Position numbers and translations under genes: made by a program. A model generated the notes under the pieces. It was not told the DNA's origin. It made no database searches and saw only the letters and a program-made list of their open reading frames with translations. Source: JAWPMT01 sp965215825 (lineage in GTDB: Bacteria > Bacteroidota > Bacteroidia > Cytophagales > Cyclobacteriaceae). From it: DNA of 64,000 nucleotides. Positions within the stretch are counted from its first letter, which is position 1. Each line of letters opens with the position of its first letter. The stretch is from assembly GCA_965215825.1 (NCBI GenBank), contig CBDCEM010000003.1, forward strand, positions 5,456,001 to 5,520,000, read 5' to 3'. Shown here piece after piece: positions 1 through 8,417 of the stretch.

Positions 1-1
1 A

Positions 2-2542
2 TCTATAAGGATTCGAGGTGGCTCGTCACTATCAGCCTCCAATCAGCCTTTGTACATCATCGATGGTGTACCGCTGACTTCCGGATCTCAGAATGATATT
101 AACCCAGCTAATATCGAATCCATGGAAGTACTTAAAGATGCTTCGGCAGCAGCTATCTACGGCTCAAGAGCTGCCAATGGAGTGATCATTATCACTACAA
201 AATCCGGGAAATCCGGTAAAATGAAAATCGAAGCCGACTACCAGTTTGGTATTGGCCAGACTCCTAAAACTCTTGACCTCTATTCCGCTGAGCAGTACAA
301 TCAGCAATTGATTGAGTTCACTTTACGGGCAATAAGTCTGGATGGAGAAGTAACCCGGGAAAACCTTGAAAGGTGGGCTACCCAGGGAAACAACACTTTC
401 CAGTTATCAGGAACAGACCCCTCAGGGATCACAGAAATTACCATACCTGTCCTTGATTCGTTAACATTCAATACGGACTGGCAGGATCAGGTCTTTAGAA
501 ATGCACATTCCAACAGGGCGAATGTAAATGTGTCCGGAGGAACTGAGCAGTTCAACTATTTTGGAGGCATTTCCTTTATGGATCAGCAGGGCATTCTCGT
601 TGGCAATGACTTTCAGAGATTTAGTGGCCGATTAAATCTTGGTAGTCAAATTACTCCAGCCTTATCAGTCAATTTGAGTCTGAATTATGCCGGGACGAAA
701 GATAACCGACTGAATGATGATCAGGATTTGGGGTCCCCACTACAAGCAATCGTTCTTCCTCCTTCAGATGCTTTTTCAAAGAGTGATGATTACCGATTGA
801 TCGTAAGAAGGTTAGAATACAACCCGCTGACGGAGATCAACTTCTCAGACAACATAGCAAAAGGAAATAGCTTGATTGGTAATCTGAATCTAAAGTATGA
901 CATCAGCGACCAACTTTCTTTGAATGTACAGGGCGGTACGGATTACTTTGATTCGAGAGCTGAACGTCGACAGGGACCACAAACCCTTGAGGGTAGCGGT
1001 ACTGGTCTATCACGCTTGACAGAAGTTACTGTGATGAGTAACATATTTACTGGATTCCTGGACTTTAACAAGAACCTCGGTAATAATCGGAAACTTTCTG
1101 CAATACTTGGATCTTCTTATGAAACATCTACGACAGAAACTTCCTTTCGATTAGCAAGAGTAAATTCCATAAGCACATTGGAAGGATTATCAGAAACGGA
1201 CCCGAACCTTCAGAACCCGCTTCTCGGAGACTCACGGTTTTCCTTCTTATCCTTCTTTACACGAGTAAATTTCAATTTCGAAGACAAATACCTTGTTCAA
1301 GTAAGTGGTCGCATGGATGGGTCGTCGCGATTCAGTGAAGATAATCGCATCGCTTACTTCCCGGCAATTTCCGCAGGATGGAACATCCATAATGAATCTT
1401 TTTTCAATGTTGGAGCGATCAGTACAATAAAGTTGAAAGCCAGTTACGGACTAGTTGGTACCACTCCTGAAGAGGATTTTCTATATAGGTTAAATTACAT
1501 TAACTCCAGATACGGAAATGAAGAAGCTATTCGCCTTTCCAATCTTGCAAATAAAGACCTGAGATGGGAAACCACAGTTCAAACGGACATTGGTGTTGAT
1601 TTTGGTTTTATCTCAGATAGAATAACAGGATCTATGAACTACTACATAAAGAAAACTAGTGACTTGTTATTCCCAGTTGAAGTAACACGTACCAGTGGAT
1701 TTTCCTCAGTATTGATAAATACCGGGGAAATGGAGAATAAAGGGTTTGAGTTTTCTATTAGCAGTCTGAATGTATCAACTGATGATTTCTCATGGACGAC
1801 CAGCTTCAACATTTCTACTAACAAAAATGAAATCACGGATATAGGAGGTCGAACCATCGTCAGAGACGTCAGCGCGTTCACGGAGGGACAATCGTCTGGT
1901 GTTTTCTTTGCCAGACGATATGTCGGAGTAGATCCGGGGAATGGTGCTGCCCTCTACGACAATGGTAGTGGTGGAACAACCCAGGACTTTGATGAGGCTC
2001 CCAGAATGGTAATTGGAGATCCGAATCCCGACTTCTTTGGGGGATTGAATAACAATGTAGCGTTCAAAGGCCTGGAGCTGGACGTCTTGTTTCAGTTTGT
2101 GCAGGGAGTTGATATTTATAATGCCACCGGAGAATTCTTGTCTAATAGTGGTATCCTCAATTTGGGACAAACCTCTAATCAGTTGAACCGTTGGTATGCT
2201 CCCGGAGATCAGGCACAGTTTCCGGTATTGAATCCCTTTCAGGAAAACACAAACCCATCTTCGAGGTTTCTGGAAGATGGCAGTTATGTACGCCTTAAAA
2301 CAGTCACTCTGACCTATAATTTCCCAAGTGAAATGGTGTCTAATTGGGGACTTAGTTTTTTCAAGTTCTATGTTGGAGGTCAGAACTTATTGACCTTCAC
2401 CGACTACTCAGGGTATGACCCGGATGTCAACTACGTCGACCCGAATTTCGGGACCATCGAACGGAACATTAGTCGGGGTATCGACAACTTTACGGCCCCG
2501 CAGGCCCGAACAATTATTTCTGGAATTAAAATCGGATTTTGA
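2..2542 (+). CDS. SusC/RagA-type TonB-dependent outer-membrane receptor, 5' end outside the window
   Basis: Imports oligomers across the outer membrane using TonB energy; SusC-type barrels work with a SusD lid lipoprotein. The reading frame is open from base 2 (IRGGSS, then QPLYIIDGVP), so the start codon, signal peptide and CarboxypepD_reg domain lie upstream of the window. The TTG at 50 is an internal Leu codon, not a start. The plug signature is clear: YIIDGVP, NPANIESMEVLKDASAAAIY and ANGVIIITTKSG. The remaining ~750 residues are alternating barrel strands ending in an aromatic (KIGF), as expected for a BAM substrate. About 846 residues are present of a usual ~1000. susD follows 2 nt after the stop. 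The substrate cannot be read from the sequence, and no glycosidase is directly adjacent on the right. Confidence 0.95.
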   Translation, partial: SIRIRGGSSLSASNQPLYIIDGVPLTSGSQNDINPANIESMEVLKDASAAAIYGSRAANGVIIITTKSGKSGKMKIEADYQFGIGQTPKTLDLYSAEQYNQQLIEFTLRAISLDGEVTRENLERWATQGNNTFQLSGTDPSGITEITIPVLDSLTFNTDWQDQVFRNAHSNRANVNVSGGTEQFNYFGGISFMDQQGILVGNDFQRFSGRLNLGSQITPALSVNLSLNYAGTKDNRLNDDQDLGSPLQAIVLPPSDAFSKSDDYRLIVRRLEYNPLTEINFSDNIAKGNSLIGNLNLKYDISDQLSLNVQGGTDYFDSRAERRQGPQTLEGSGTGLSRLTEVTVMSNIFTGFLDFNKNLGNNRKLSAILGSSYETSTTETSFRLARVNSISTLEGLSETDPNLQNPLLGDSRFSFLSFFTRVNFNFEDKYLVQVSGRMDGSSRFSEDNRIAYFPAISAGWNIHNESFFNVGAISTIKLKASYGLVGTTPEEDFLYRLNYINSRYGNEEAIRLSNLANKDLRWETTVQTDIGVDFGFISDRITGSMNYYIKKTSDLLFPVEVTRTSGFSSVLINTGEMENKGFEFSISSLNVSTDDFSWTTSFNISTNKNEITDIGGRTIVRDVSAFTEGQSSGVFFARRYVGVDPGNGAALYDNGSGGTTQDFDEAPRMVIGDPNPDFFGGLNNNVAFKGLELDVLFQFVQGVDIYNATGEFLSNSGILNLGQTSNQLNRWYAPGDQAQFPVLNPFQENTNPSSRFLEDGSYVRLKTVTLTYNFPSEMVSNWGLSFFKFYVGGQNLLTFTDYSGYDPDVNYVDPNFGTIERNISRGIDNFTAPQARTIISGIKIGF

Positions 2543-2544
2543 TC

Positions 2545-4044
2545 ATGAAAACGCTTAGATATACAACTCTTTTTGTGCTGTTGCTAACTGCTTTTTCATG
2601 CGACAGTCTATTGGACATAGATGCCGACGGCACCATCAGTGGAGACGTTCTTTCCAACGATGCGGCAATTGAAAGTGCGCTCCTGGGTGCTTACTACAGT
2701 TTCGGAGGTATTGCCGATGGTAGTGATGGTGGCGAACTATTAGGCGGAGATTTCTCAATTATCGCCACACTATTGGGAAGAGCGAACGGACAGGAGATAT
2801 TCTGGTCCTCAGCTACGGGTCCTGCTTATGCTAATTTCATTGATAAGGACATCATCAATACGAATACACGGGTTGAAGCCAACTGGCGAAGGGGATACGA
2901 GGTGATCAATGCTGTAAATAACATCCTGACAAACATTGAAAATGTCTCTTCAGCCACGGATCGCGACCGCATTCGCGGTGAAGCCCTGGCCATGCGCGGT
3001 ATCCTATATTTCGAAATGGTCCGACTCTGGGCCCCGCAATATGATGCGGATGGTGTTTCTCCGTCCTCTACCTCCGCTATCCCGATTGTAACCGCTCCTA
3101 TCAACGATGTGAGTGAAATCTCCACCCCTTCAATCAACACTATGGAGCAGGTCTATCAACAAGTGGAGAGTGACCTGACGGATGCCTCCAACCTGTTGCA
3201 GGCTTTTGGAACCAATGGAACCCGGTTGTCTTACTACGCATGTCAAGCCTATCTGGCCAGAATGGCTATGCAGCAAAATAATTATGTAGATGCCACGCTT
3301 TACCTGAATGAGGTGATCACCGCAGGGGCTTATTCCCTGGTTAGTTCTCCTTTGGCAGCTTTCAACAATAGCGTAAATACAACGGAGGATATTTTTGCCA
3401 TTCAGCAAACCTTGTCCAATACCGCGGGTGATCGATCTACAGGCACGGGACTCGTCAACTTCTTCTCTCCTTTGACTGAAAGCGGAATAGGAACAATGGC
3501 CATCATTCGCTCCTCAGTTTTTGGGGACCTGCCTTTCAACAGTCCCAGGTATGAAGCAGCGGATCTTAGGGGAACTGTCGATGTAGACGTTGACGCTTCC
3601 ACCACAAGCGCCCAAGTGAGTACGGCGTTTATCAAGAACATTCCTAATAACAATGATGACTTGCTGTCGAGTACGAAATATTTGCGAGGCGATCACGTAC
3701 TACCAGTAATTCGTCTGGCTGAAATGCATCTATCCCGGGCAGAGGCTTTATACGAACTCAATAGTTCTTTCATTAACACTACTGCACTGGAAGATTTAAA
3801 CCTTATCAGGGAACGAGCCGGGTTACCAGCTCTGGCAGTTACAGATTTTGCCGACCCTACTGCTTTTCGGGATAGTGTGAGAGTTGAGCGTAAACGGGAG
3901 CTGATTTATGAAGGACACTTGTTGCATGATCTGCGCAGATGGGGAGAATTTGTAGGTACTCCCTTTGGGTTATCCGATCCGTGGGGAGATAATTTCGTAC
4001 TCCCTATTCCTCAGGCGGAAACAGACACGGGAACTGGCGGATAA
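2545..4044 (+). CDS. SusD/RagB family outer-membrane lipoprotein
   Basis: Surface lipoprotein that binds glycan or another ligand and caps the partner SusC barrel. The ATG at 2545 is preferred; a TTG two codons upstream (2539) overlaps the susC stop and is less likely. The N-terminus is a lipoprotein signal, MKTLRYTTLFVLLLTAFSC, with Cys at residue ~19 acylated. The body has SusD hallmarks: a helical TPR-like core (RGYEVINAVNNILTNI, RGEALAMRGILYFEMVRLW), the LAEMHLSRAEALYELN helix and the C-terminal RKRELIYEGHLLHDLRRWGE segment. Length (499 residues) is normal. The gap of 2 nt to susC implies one transcript with translational coupling. A terminator follows at 4070-4103. Confidence 0.95.
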   Translation: MKTLRYTTLFVLLLTAFSCDSLLDIDADGTISGDVLSNDAAIESALLGAYYSFGGIADGSDGGELLGGDFSIIATLLGRANGQEIFWSSATGPAYANFIDKDIINTNTRVEANWRRGYEVINAVNNILTNIENVSSATDRDRIRGEALAMRGILYFEMVRLWAPQYDADGVSPSSTSAIPIVTAPINDVSEISTPSINTMEQVYQQVESDLTDASNLLQAFGTNGTRLSYYACQAYLARMAMQQNNYVDATLYLNEVITAGAYSLVSSPLAAFNNSVNTTEDIFAIQQTLSNTAGDRSTGTGLVNFFSPLTESGIGTMAIIRSSVFGDLPFNSPRYEAADLRGTVDVDVDASTTSAQVSTAFIKNIPNNNDDLLSSTKYLRGDHVLPVIRLAEMHLSRAEALYELNSSFINTTALEDLNLIRERAGLPALAVTDFADPTAFRDSVRVERKRELIYEGHLLHDLRRWGEFVGTPFGLSDPWGDNFVLPIPQAETDTGTGG

Positions 4045-4069
4045 ATATTTCAAATGTTTGAAAAAACTG

Positions 4070-4103
4070 AAAGCCGATCCAGAAGGGTTGGCTTTTATTT
4101 TTT
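4070..4103 (+). terminator. Rho-independent terminator after susD
   Basis: An 11-bp stem (AAAGCCGATCC pairing with GGGTTGGCTTT, including G-U pairs) encloses an AGAA loop and is followed by TATTTTTT. It closes the susCD unit and overlaps the last codons of the convergent minus-strand gene. Confidence 0.8.
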
Positions 4104-4925
4104 GGGCCTTACCCATCGAGTCATCTCATCGGAGCCAAAACACAGATAGAACTCCCCATTCTTGATCACTTTATCACATGAATACGGCAGGGACACCTCA
4201 GTCCGTGAACCTGATCTAAGCTCCAGTTGTACTAATGAAGTCTCTAAAAAGTAGATAAGCCGATCATCGATTAGTTGTACTGAGGTTACATTCTCCTCTA
4301 CGATATGTCGAACCAGGTTACCGAATAAGTCAAAAAGATAAATCCCTTTGTGCTGATCAACCAATATCAGATACTGTTGCTGGGCTTTAAAAAAAACAAG
4401 GTCCTCTATTTCCAGGCCAATCTGAATGAAGACTTCATGAAGAACATTACCAGTAAAGCGGTCTACTTTGGCAATTCGAAAAGGGTTACTTTCAAGTAAC
4501 CAAAGTTGCCGGTCCACACTTGGAGCAGCCAGCCAAACAAAGGATGATGTCCATTGATTCAAGTCATAAATCACTGGATTTGCCAGAAATCGATCCAGGA
4601 ATACAACTTGCTGATTGTCCCGAACAAAGAAGAAAGGGTTGAGACTATTTTGACCGGCTACTGATGTAAATGGACCCAAATTGGGTTGAGAAAATGAGGC
4701 AAGCTCCTCACCCAATTCATCAAGCTTGATTAACTGATTATCGGTCAATGCCACATAAATATGTTTTTGAAAATCTACGGAAATTGCAACGACCTCAGCG
4801 TCAAACGTATGGACACTGACTTCTTTCAAAGACTGACCGTGCACGGCATGATTTAAGAAAATCAATACGAAACTACTGACCCTTAAACTTCTCAAGAAGC
4901 AATTTTTCACCATCGAATGAAGCAT
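4095..4925 (-). CDS. Secreted protein of unknown function, possible beta-propeller
   Basis: Not recognised by family. The N-terminus has a basic then hydrophobic stretch (RSLRVSSFVLIFLNHAVHG) that looks like a signal peptide, so the product is probably periplasmic. The rest is beta-rich, with recurring short strands that read like propeller blades: HIYVALTDNQLIKLDE, FVRDNQQVVFLDR, LWLLESNPFRIAKVDR, YLILVDQHKGIYLFDL. ATG 4925 and ATG 4913 are both possible starts. The gene begins inside the 3' end of the upstream LpxH-like gene (overlap 41-53 nt), so the two are probably coupled. That context hints at the envelope, but no function can be assigned. Confidence 0.75.
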   Translation of the reverse strand: MLHSMVKNCFLRSLRVSSFVLIFLNHAVHGQSLKEVSVHTFDAEVVAISVDFQKHIYVALTDNQLIKLDELGEELASFSQPNLGPFTSVAGQNSLNPFFFVRDNQQVVFLDRFLANPVIYDLNQWTSSFVWLAAPSVDRQLWLLESNPFRIAKVDRFTGNVLHEVFIQIGLEIEDLVFFKAQQQYLILVDQHKGIYLFDLFGNLVRHIVEENVTSVQLIDDRLIYFLETSLVQLELRSGSRTEVSLPYSCDKVIKNGEFYLCFGSDEMTRWVRPKK

Positions 4926-5673
4926 AAGTAAAATGTTTGATCCATTCTCCCAGGTTGATATAACGTGATTTTCCGACTTCTATATCTAGTGGCAAATGTC
5001 GATGACCAAATAAGTAGGCATCGAAATGTTGCTCGGTTTCACTAGTACGCACAAATTGGAGTAGGTATTCTTCTTCACCCAAAAATTCAGCGTCCTTCAC
5101 TGCGTTCTTATTCCTACTCCTACCTGACCAGGTTTTTGCCAACCAAACACCTACATTAGGATGCAGCCATTTGAACATCCATTGACACAAGCCACTGGAG
5201 AAGAAGCCTTTCAAAAATTTATAGAAGTGATCACCAGGCCCAAGTCCATCTCCGTGGGCCACGAAAAAAGATTGGTCTCCAATTTGGAAATTGACCGGCG
5301 CACTATAAACAGGAATCCCCAGCTCTCTTGGAAAATAATCAAACATCCACATGTCGTGGTTGCCCGTAAAAAAGAAGATAGGAATACCTTTATCACGCAA
5401 CTCTGCCACTTTGCCCTGAAAGCGAACGAATCCCATCGGGATCACATTGTTATACTCAAACCAGAAGTCAAAAATATCGCCCACCAAAATAATAGCTGCC
5501 GCATCATGCTGGATCTGATCCAACCACCGAATGATCTTTTTTTCCCGGTGCAGGCTTTCTTCCTGATTCGGGGCGCCTAAGTGAAAATCACTCGCGAAAT
5601 AAACTTTTTCCCCTTCAGGAAGATCTTTAAGATCTGTATTGATATAAATATTTGTTGGTATTGTATTCCGCAA
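4873..5673 (-). CDS. lpxH: UDP-2,3-diacylglucosamine diphosphatase, LpxH-type metallophosphoesterase
   Basis: Hydrolyses UDP-2,3-diacylglucosamine to lipid X and UMP in lipid A biosynthesis, at the inner face of the inner membrane. All metallophosphoesterase motifs are visible: ASDFHLG (~28-34), LVGDIFDFWFEY (~63-74), FFTGNHDMWMFDYF (~100-113), FVAHGDGLGPGDHFYK and the C-terminal LFGHRHLPL. Length (266) is normal for the Bacteroidota type. No ATG lies before the first motif. The TTG at 5673 is the best start in view, although the frame stays open upstream. The next gene overlaps its 3' end. Assignment to LpxH rather than another calcineurin-like hydrolase rests on the GDIFDFW and HGDGLGPGD pattern. 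Confidence 0.88.
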   Translation of the reverse strand: MRNTIPTNIYINTDLKDLPEGEKVYFASDFHLGAPNQEESLHREKKIIRWLDQIQHDAAAIILVGDIFDFWFEYNNVIPMGFVRFQGKVAELRDKGIPIFFFTGNHDMWMFDYFPRELGIPVYSAPVNFQIGDQSFFVAHGDGLGPGDHFYKFLKGFFSSGLCQWMFKWLHPNVGVWLAKTWSGRSRNKNAVKDAEFLGEEEYLLQFVRTSETEQHFDAYLFGHRHLPLDIEVGKSRYINLGEWIKHFTYASFDGEKLLLEKFKGQ

Positions 5674-5740
5674 GATTGGTCGAAATGGCAGTTCGGAAGC
5701 AATATTAGTGAAGTAGCAGGAAGACTAAAAGTTTGAAGGG

Positions 5741-6811
5741 TTAGTTTACCTGAGCAGTCTCCGGGTCTCTAACCAGTCTCACACTAAAGCCATAAGTCTT
5801 ATAGGCATAATCGCGGTACAGACGTCCTTCTTTTTTTTTAATGTATCGCAAAGCCGCCAGGTCGGTCTGCTTCATACTGGTATCTGTGGAGGTCCAATAG
5901 TAGCCACTCTCCTCTAAAAAGGCATATTCATCTCCATCATAATGCAGAAATCCCCCATACAGTCCGTTAAATCCTGATTTACCATCTTCTTTAAGAGATC
6001 GCCCAATAGGATTGCCTCGCCATTCTAACGAATCAGTCGTCTTCGTATCCATACCCAAAGCCAGTTCCAATTGCTTCCAATCCAAGTCACTTGGTAAGCG
6101 CCATCCGTCAATCTGGTCCGCTACTTCTTTCGCTTCGTACCAATTGTACAACGCTCCATACGTTTCGCAATTCTTGTCATCCAAGTCATAACAGGTATTG
6201 TTTTCTCCAATTTTGGCCAGGTTTGTGGCAGTCCACCATTGTTTTCCAATACGGACCGCTTCAAACGAAACGTTGGCTTCTTTCCAGACAGCTGTGTCCA
6301 GCGCCAGTTTTAATTTGATCGTGTCCTGGTCAAAAGGACTAAAGATGTACTCTTTTTCGAAACTGCTGTATCCGAACGATCCGATTACCTGGATTTTATA
6401 GGTATCCGGAGCGATATTCGGCAAATGTTCTTTCCAATTCCTGATCGTATCTTCATTGAGGACCACAATCGCATTTGGATCGTCCAGATTGAAATTAAGT
6501 GCCACGGTCTCTCTGGCTTCGCATTCCACTTCAATTGTGGTTTCCAGCTTGGATGGAAACTTAAACTCCTCATTGAATGTACAGACATAGGCCAGCGAAT
6601 CCAGACTTCTCACCTGTAGCTTAATTTTTCCGGGAAGGACAGCAATTTTCAATGGCGTAATGCCCACATTGTGACCATTAATATTCACAAGACCCTTGAT
6701 GTCAGGATTGTTGGTCTTAATGTCAAGCGAAACCGTTTTAAAAATACTAAAGTACTGGCACCCGCATAATAGCAGGAGCAAGATGATTCCGGTTCGCGAG
6801 TAAGTTTTCAA
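5741..6811 (-). CDS. Lipoprotein with PEGA-like and FISUMP domains
   Basis: Starts at TTG 6811; no ATG or GTG precedes the signal. The lipoprotein signal is GIILLLLLCGC. Residues ~30-75 look like a PEGA domain (GLVNINGHNVGITPLKIAVLPG), a second similar beta module may follow at ~100-165, and residues ~180-350 form a Fibrobacter succinogenes major paralogous (FISUMP) domain: QWWTATNLA, YGALYNWYEA, GWRLPSDLDWKQLE, GYYWTSTD and a C-terminal YGFSVRLVRD. Such proteins are surface or periplasmic in Bacteroidota and are thought to mediate binding or adhesion; no enzymatic role is known to me. It stands alone with ~65-70 nt gaps on both sides. Confidence 0.85.
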   Translation of the reverse strand: MKTYSRTGIILLLLLCGCQYFSIFKTVSLDIKTNNPDIKGLVNINGHNVGITPLKIAVLPGKIKLQVRSLDSLAYVCTFNEEFKFPSKLETTIEVECEARETVALNFNLDDPNAIVVLNEDTIRNWKEHLPNIAPDTYKIQVIGSFGYSSFEKEYIFSPFDQDTIKLKLALDTAVWKEANVSFEAVRIGKQWWTATNLAKIGENNTCYDLDDKNCETYGALYNWYEAKEVADQIDGWRLPSDLDWKQLELALGMDTKTTDSLEWRGNPIGRSLKEDGKSGFNGLYGGFLHYDGDEYAFLEESGYYWTSTDTSMKQTDLAALRYIKKKEGRLYRDYAYKTYGFSVRLVRDPETAQVN

Positions 6812-6879
6812 AATAGCCTATCTGGAGTATCTGAAAACCAATTTACGAAGGATTACGGGATTTGGAAACTTTCCTGGTC

Positions 6880-7365
6880 TTATTCCTCCGAATCTGTTGC
6901 CTCAGCTAACGGAGTGAGGTTAGATGGAATCTCTTCTTCCTCCAGATATGGATAGACTTCAACAATATTTGTCTTTGAAATCGACGGAATCTCAAACGGC
7001 ACGAGCATAGAGCTTAAATTATCCTCTACTCGTTCAAAAGCCTGCTTTACATCTTCCGATCCCACCAGGAAATAGGTGTTGATTTTCACTTCCTTCTCAC
7101 TGTCTCCATCTACGGTAGAGTAGGTCACCTTACACTTATACCAGTAATCGGAATCTTCATAGTTAATTACCTCGGAAATATTAGATTTCGTAATCGCAGT
7201 AATAGCAAATTCGCCCGCGATATTTTGCTCCATAGCGGCATAAATTCTTGTTTCAGCATCTGTATAAGAAACAGCATCCACGAGGTAAGCCTCAGTGACT
7301 TGTTTCATGATACCTTCATCATTTTCCTTACCGTATTTCGCTTTGCAGGTGAACCAGACTTTCAT
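6880..7365 (-). CDS. DUF4494 domain-containing protein
   Basis: A small, soluble, acidic protein of 161 residues matching the DUF4494 family of Bacteroidota. It opens with MKVWFTCKAKYGKENDEG and has KQVTEAYLVDAVSYTDAETRI, the family's most recognisable segment. Two similar halves can be read: residues 1-75 and 78-150 each begin with a W[FY].CK[AV] strand and end with I[ST]K[ST]NI.EV, which suggests an internal duplication. There is no signal peptide or membrane segment. The function of the family is unknown to me. Its ATG is clear. Confidence 0.85.
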   Translation of the reverse strand: MKVWFTCKAKYGKENDEGIMKQVTEAYLVDAVSYTDAETRIYAAMEQNIAGEFAITAITKSNISEVINYEDSDYWYKCKVTYSTVDGDSEKEVKINTYFLVGSEDVKQAFERVEDNLSSMLVPFEIPSISKTNIVEVYPYLEEEEIPSNLTPLAEATDSEE

Positions 7366-7542
7366 CTATTGGGGTTTTTGTTAATTAAATCAGGGCGGCA
7401 AAAGTAGAAGAGATGCTATAAGAACTGTAGTAGATAAGTAATAAGTTTTCCACTCATTTACAGTAATTCGATAATCAGTTGAAAAGACATGAAATAAAAG
7501 AAAGACTCAGGTGCCTTCCTGATAAAAAGAAGGTTATTAAAA

Positions 7543-8253
7543 TTATTGCTCATTTGCCCTCATGACAATTTTTGCCAAATCCGTCGGTTTGCCCCAACGC
7601 AACTTGTTTTGTTTGGCATATTTCTCAAGTTCAGCCTGATCATCTCCAAAGATCTGAGCCCTGACCTTTTTCGAATTTTTGAAAGGAATAATCTCACCAG
7701 CAGGGGTCTCAATGAAATAGTCCACTAAATCCACATACTTTACATTGTGTTGTTCATCAATTTGGGCCAACACATTCTTATCCTCACGTTGAGCTTGCTT
7801 ACCTGGTTTAACAAGCAAGAAATAATCTCCTGATGCCATTTCAATGAAAAATACGTCCATAGGGTTTTTTACCTGATTGATAGGCACAAGATGTCGCTGG
7901 AAAGTATAGGTCGAGTCACCAAATGGAATGGAAAATGATTTAATATGAATAGGAATCATCATTCTTGGATTATTTTCTCCTTCTATCATGATGAGCAATC
8001 TCCCATGAAGTAAGTTGAATTTCATCCTCACATCTGCATATTCTTTTCCTTTCACGGAGTGAATACTTCCTCTGATCCAATCATCAAACAAAAAAGGAGA
8101 ACCCTCCTGATTAGCCAAGGAAGGTCGAAATGGATTAGGCCAACTTTTAAGAGACATTTCGCCGAGATTAAGGTGTTTCTCCGATTGCGAATAGCCCGGT
8201 TGAGCAAAAAGGAGTATTCCTAACAAAGAAATTACTGTAAATAGTGATTTCAT
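7543..8253 (-). CDS. Secreted protein of unknown function
   Basis: No family recognised. The start at ATG 8253 (MKSLFTVISLLGILLFAQPGYSQ) places a Sec signal peptide right at the N-terminus. An upstream in-frame ATG at 8277 would add MKGMMVQK and cannot be excluded. The mature ~215 residues are soluble, with beta-rich segments and a repeated theme of DYFLLV and DYFIETPAGEIIPF. The overall pattern (FKNSKKVRAQIFGDDQAELEKYAKQNKLRW near the C-terminus) resembles small periplasmic proteins that are common in Cytophagales. It is monocistronic, followed by ~180 nt of non-coding DNA. Confidence 0.75.
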   Translation of the reverse strand: MKSLFTVISLLGILLFAQPGYSQSEKHLNLGEMSLKSWPNPFRPSLANQEGSPFLFDDWIRGSIHSVKGKEYADVRMKFNLLHGRLLIMIEGENNPRMMIPIHIKSFSIPFGDSTYTFQRHLVPINQVKNPMDVFFIEMASGDYFLLVKPGKQAQREDKNVLAQIDEQHNVKYVDLVDYFIETPAGEIIPFKNSKKVRAQIFGDDQAELEKYAKQNKLRWGKPTDLAKIVMRANEQ

Positions 8254-8417
8254 CTTTTGTACCATCATTCCCTTCATATTTGCTGCAACATCAATTTAAA
8301 GCTAATCACTAGTCCTCATTATAAAAAAAGTGACACTTCCGCTTGTCAAAAACTGCGTCGAAGAAATTAAGGCTTTATGTAATTTCCCCATTCATTTCCA
8401 CCTAATCCATTGACCTA

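Noticed and set aside
5161..5580. 139-codon plus-strand frame within the LpxH-like gene
   Set aside because: Antisense to a gene with complete metallophosphoesterase motifs.
7430..7542. Possible DnaA-like TTTTCCACT sequence
   Set aside because: Single copy with two mismatches and no array, unlike 26171-26283.
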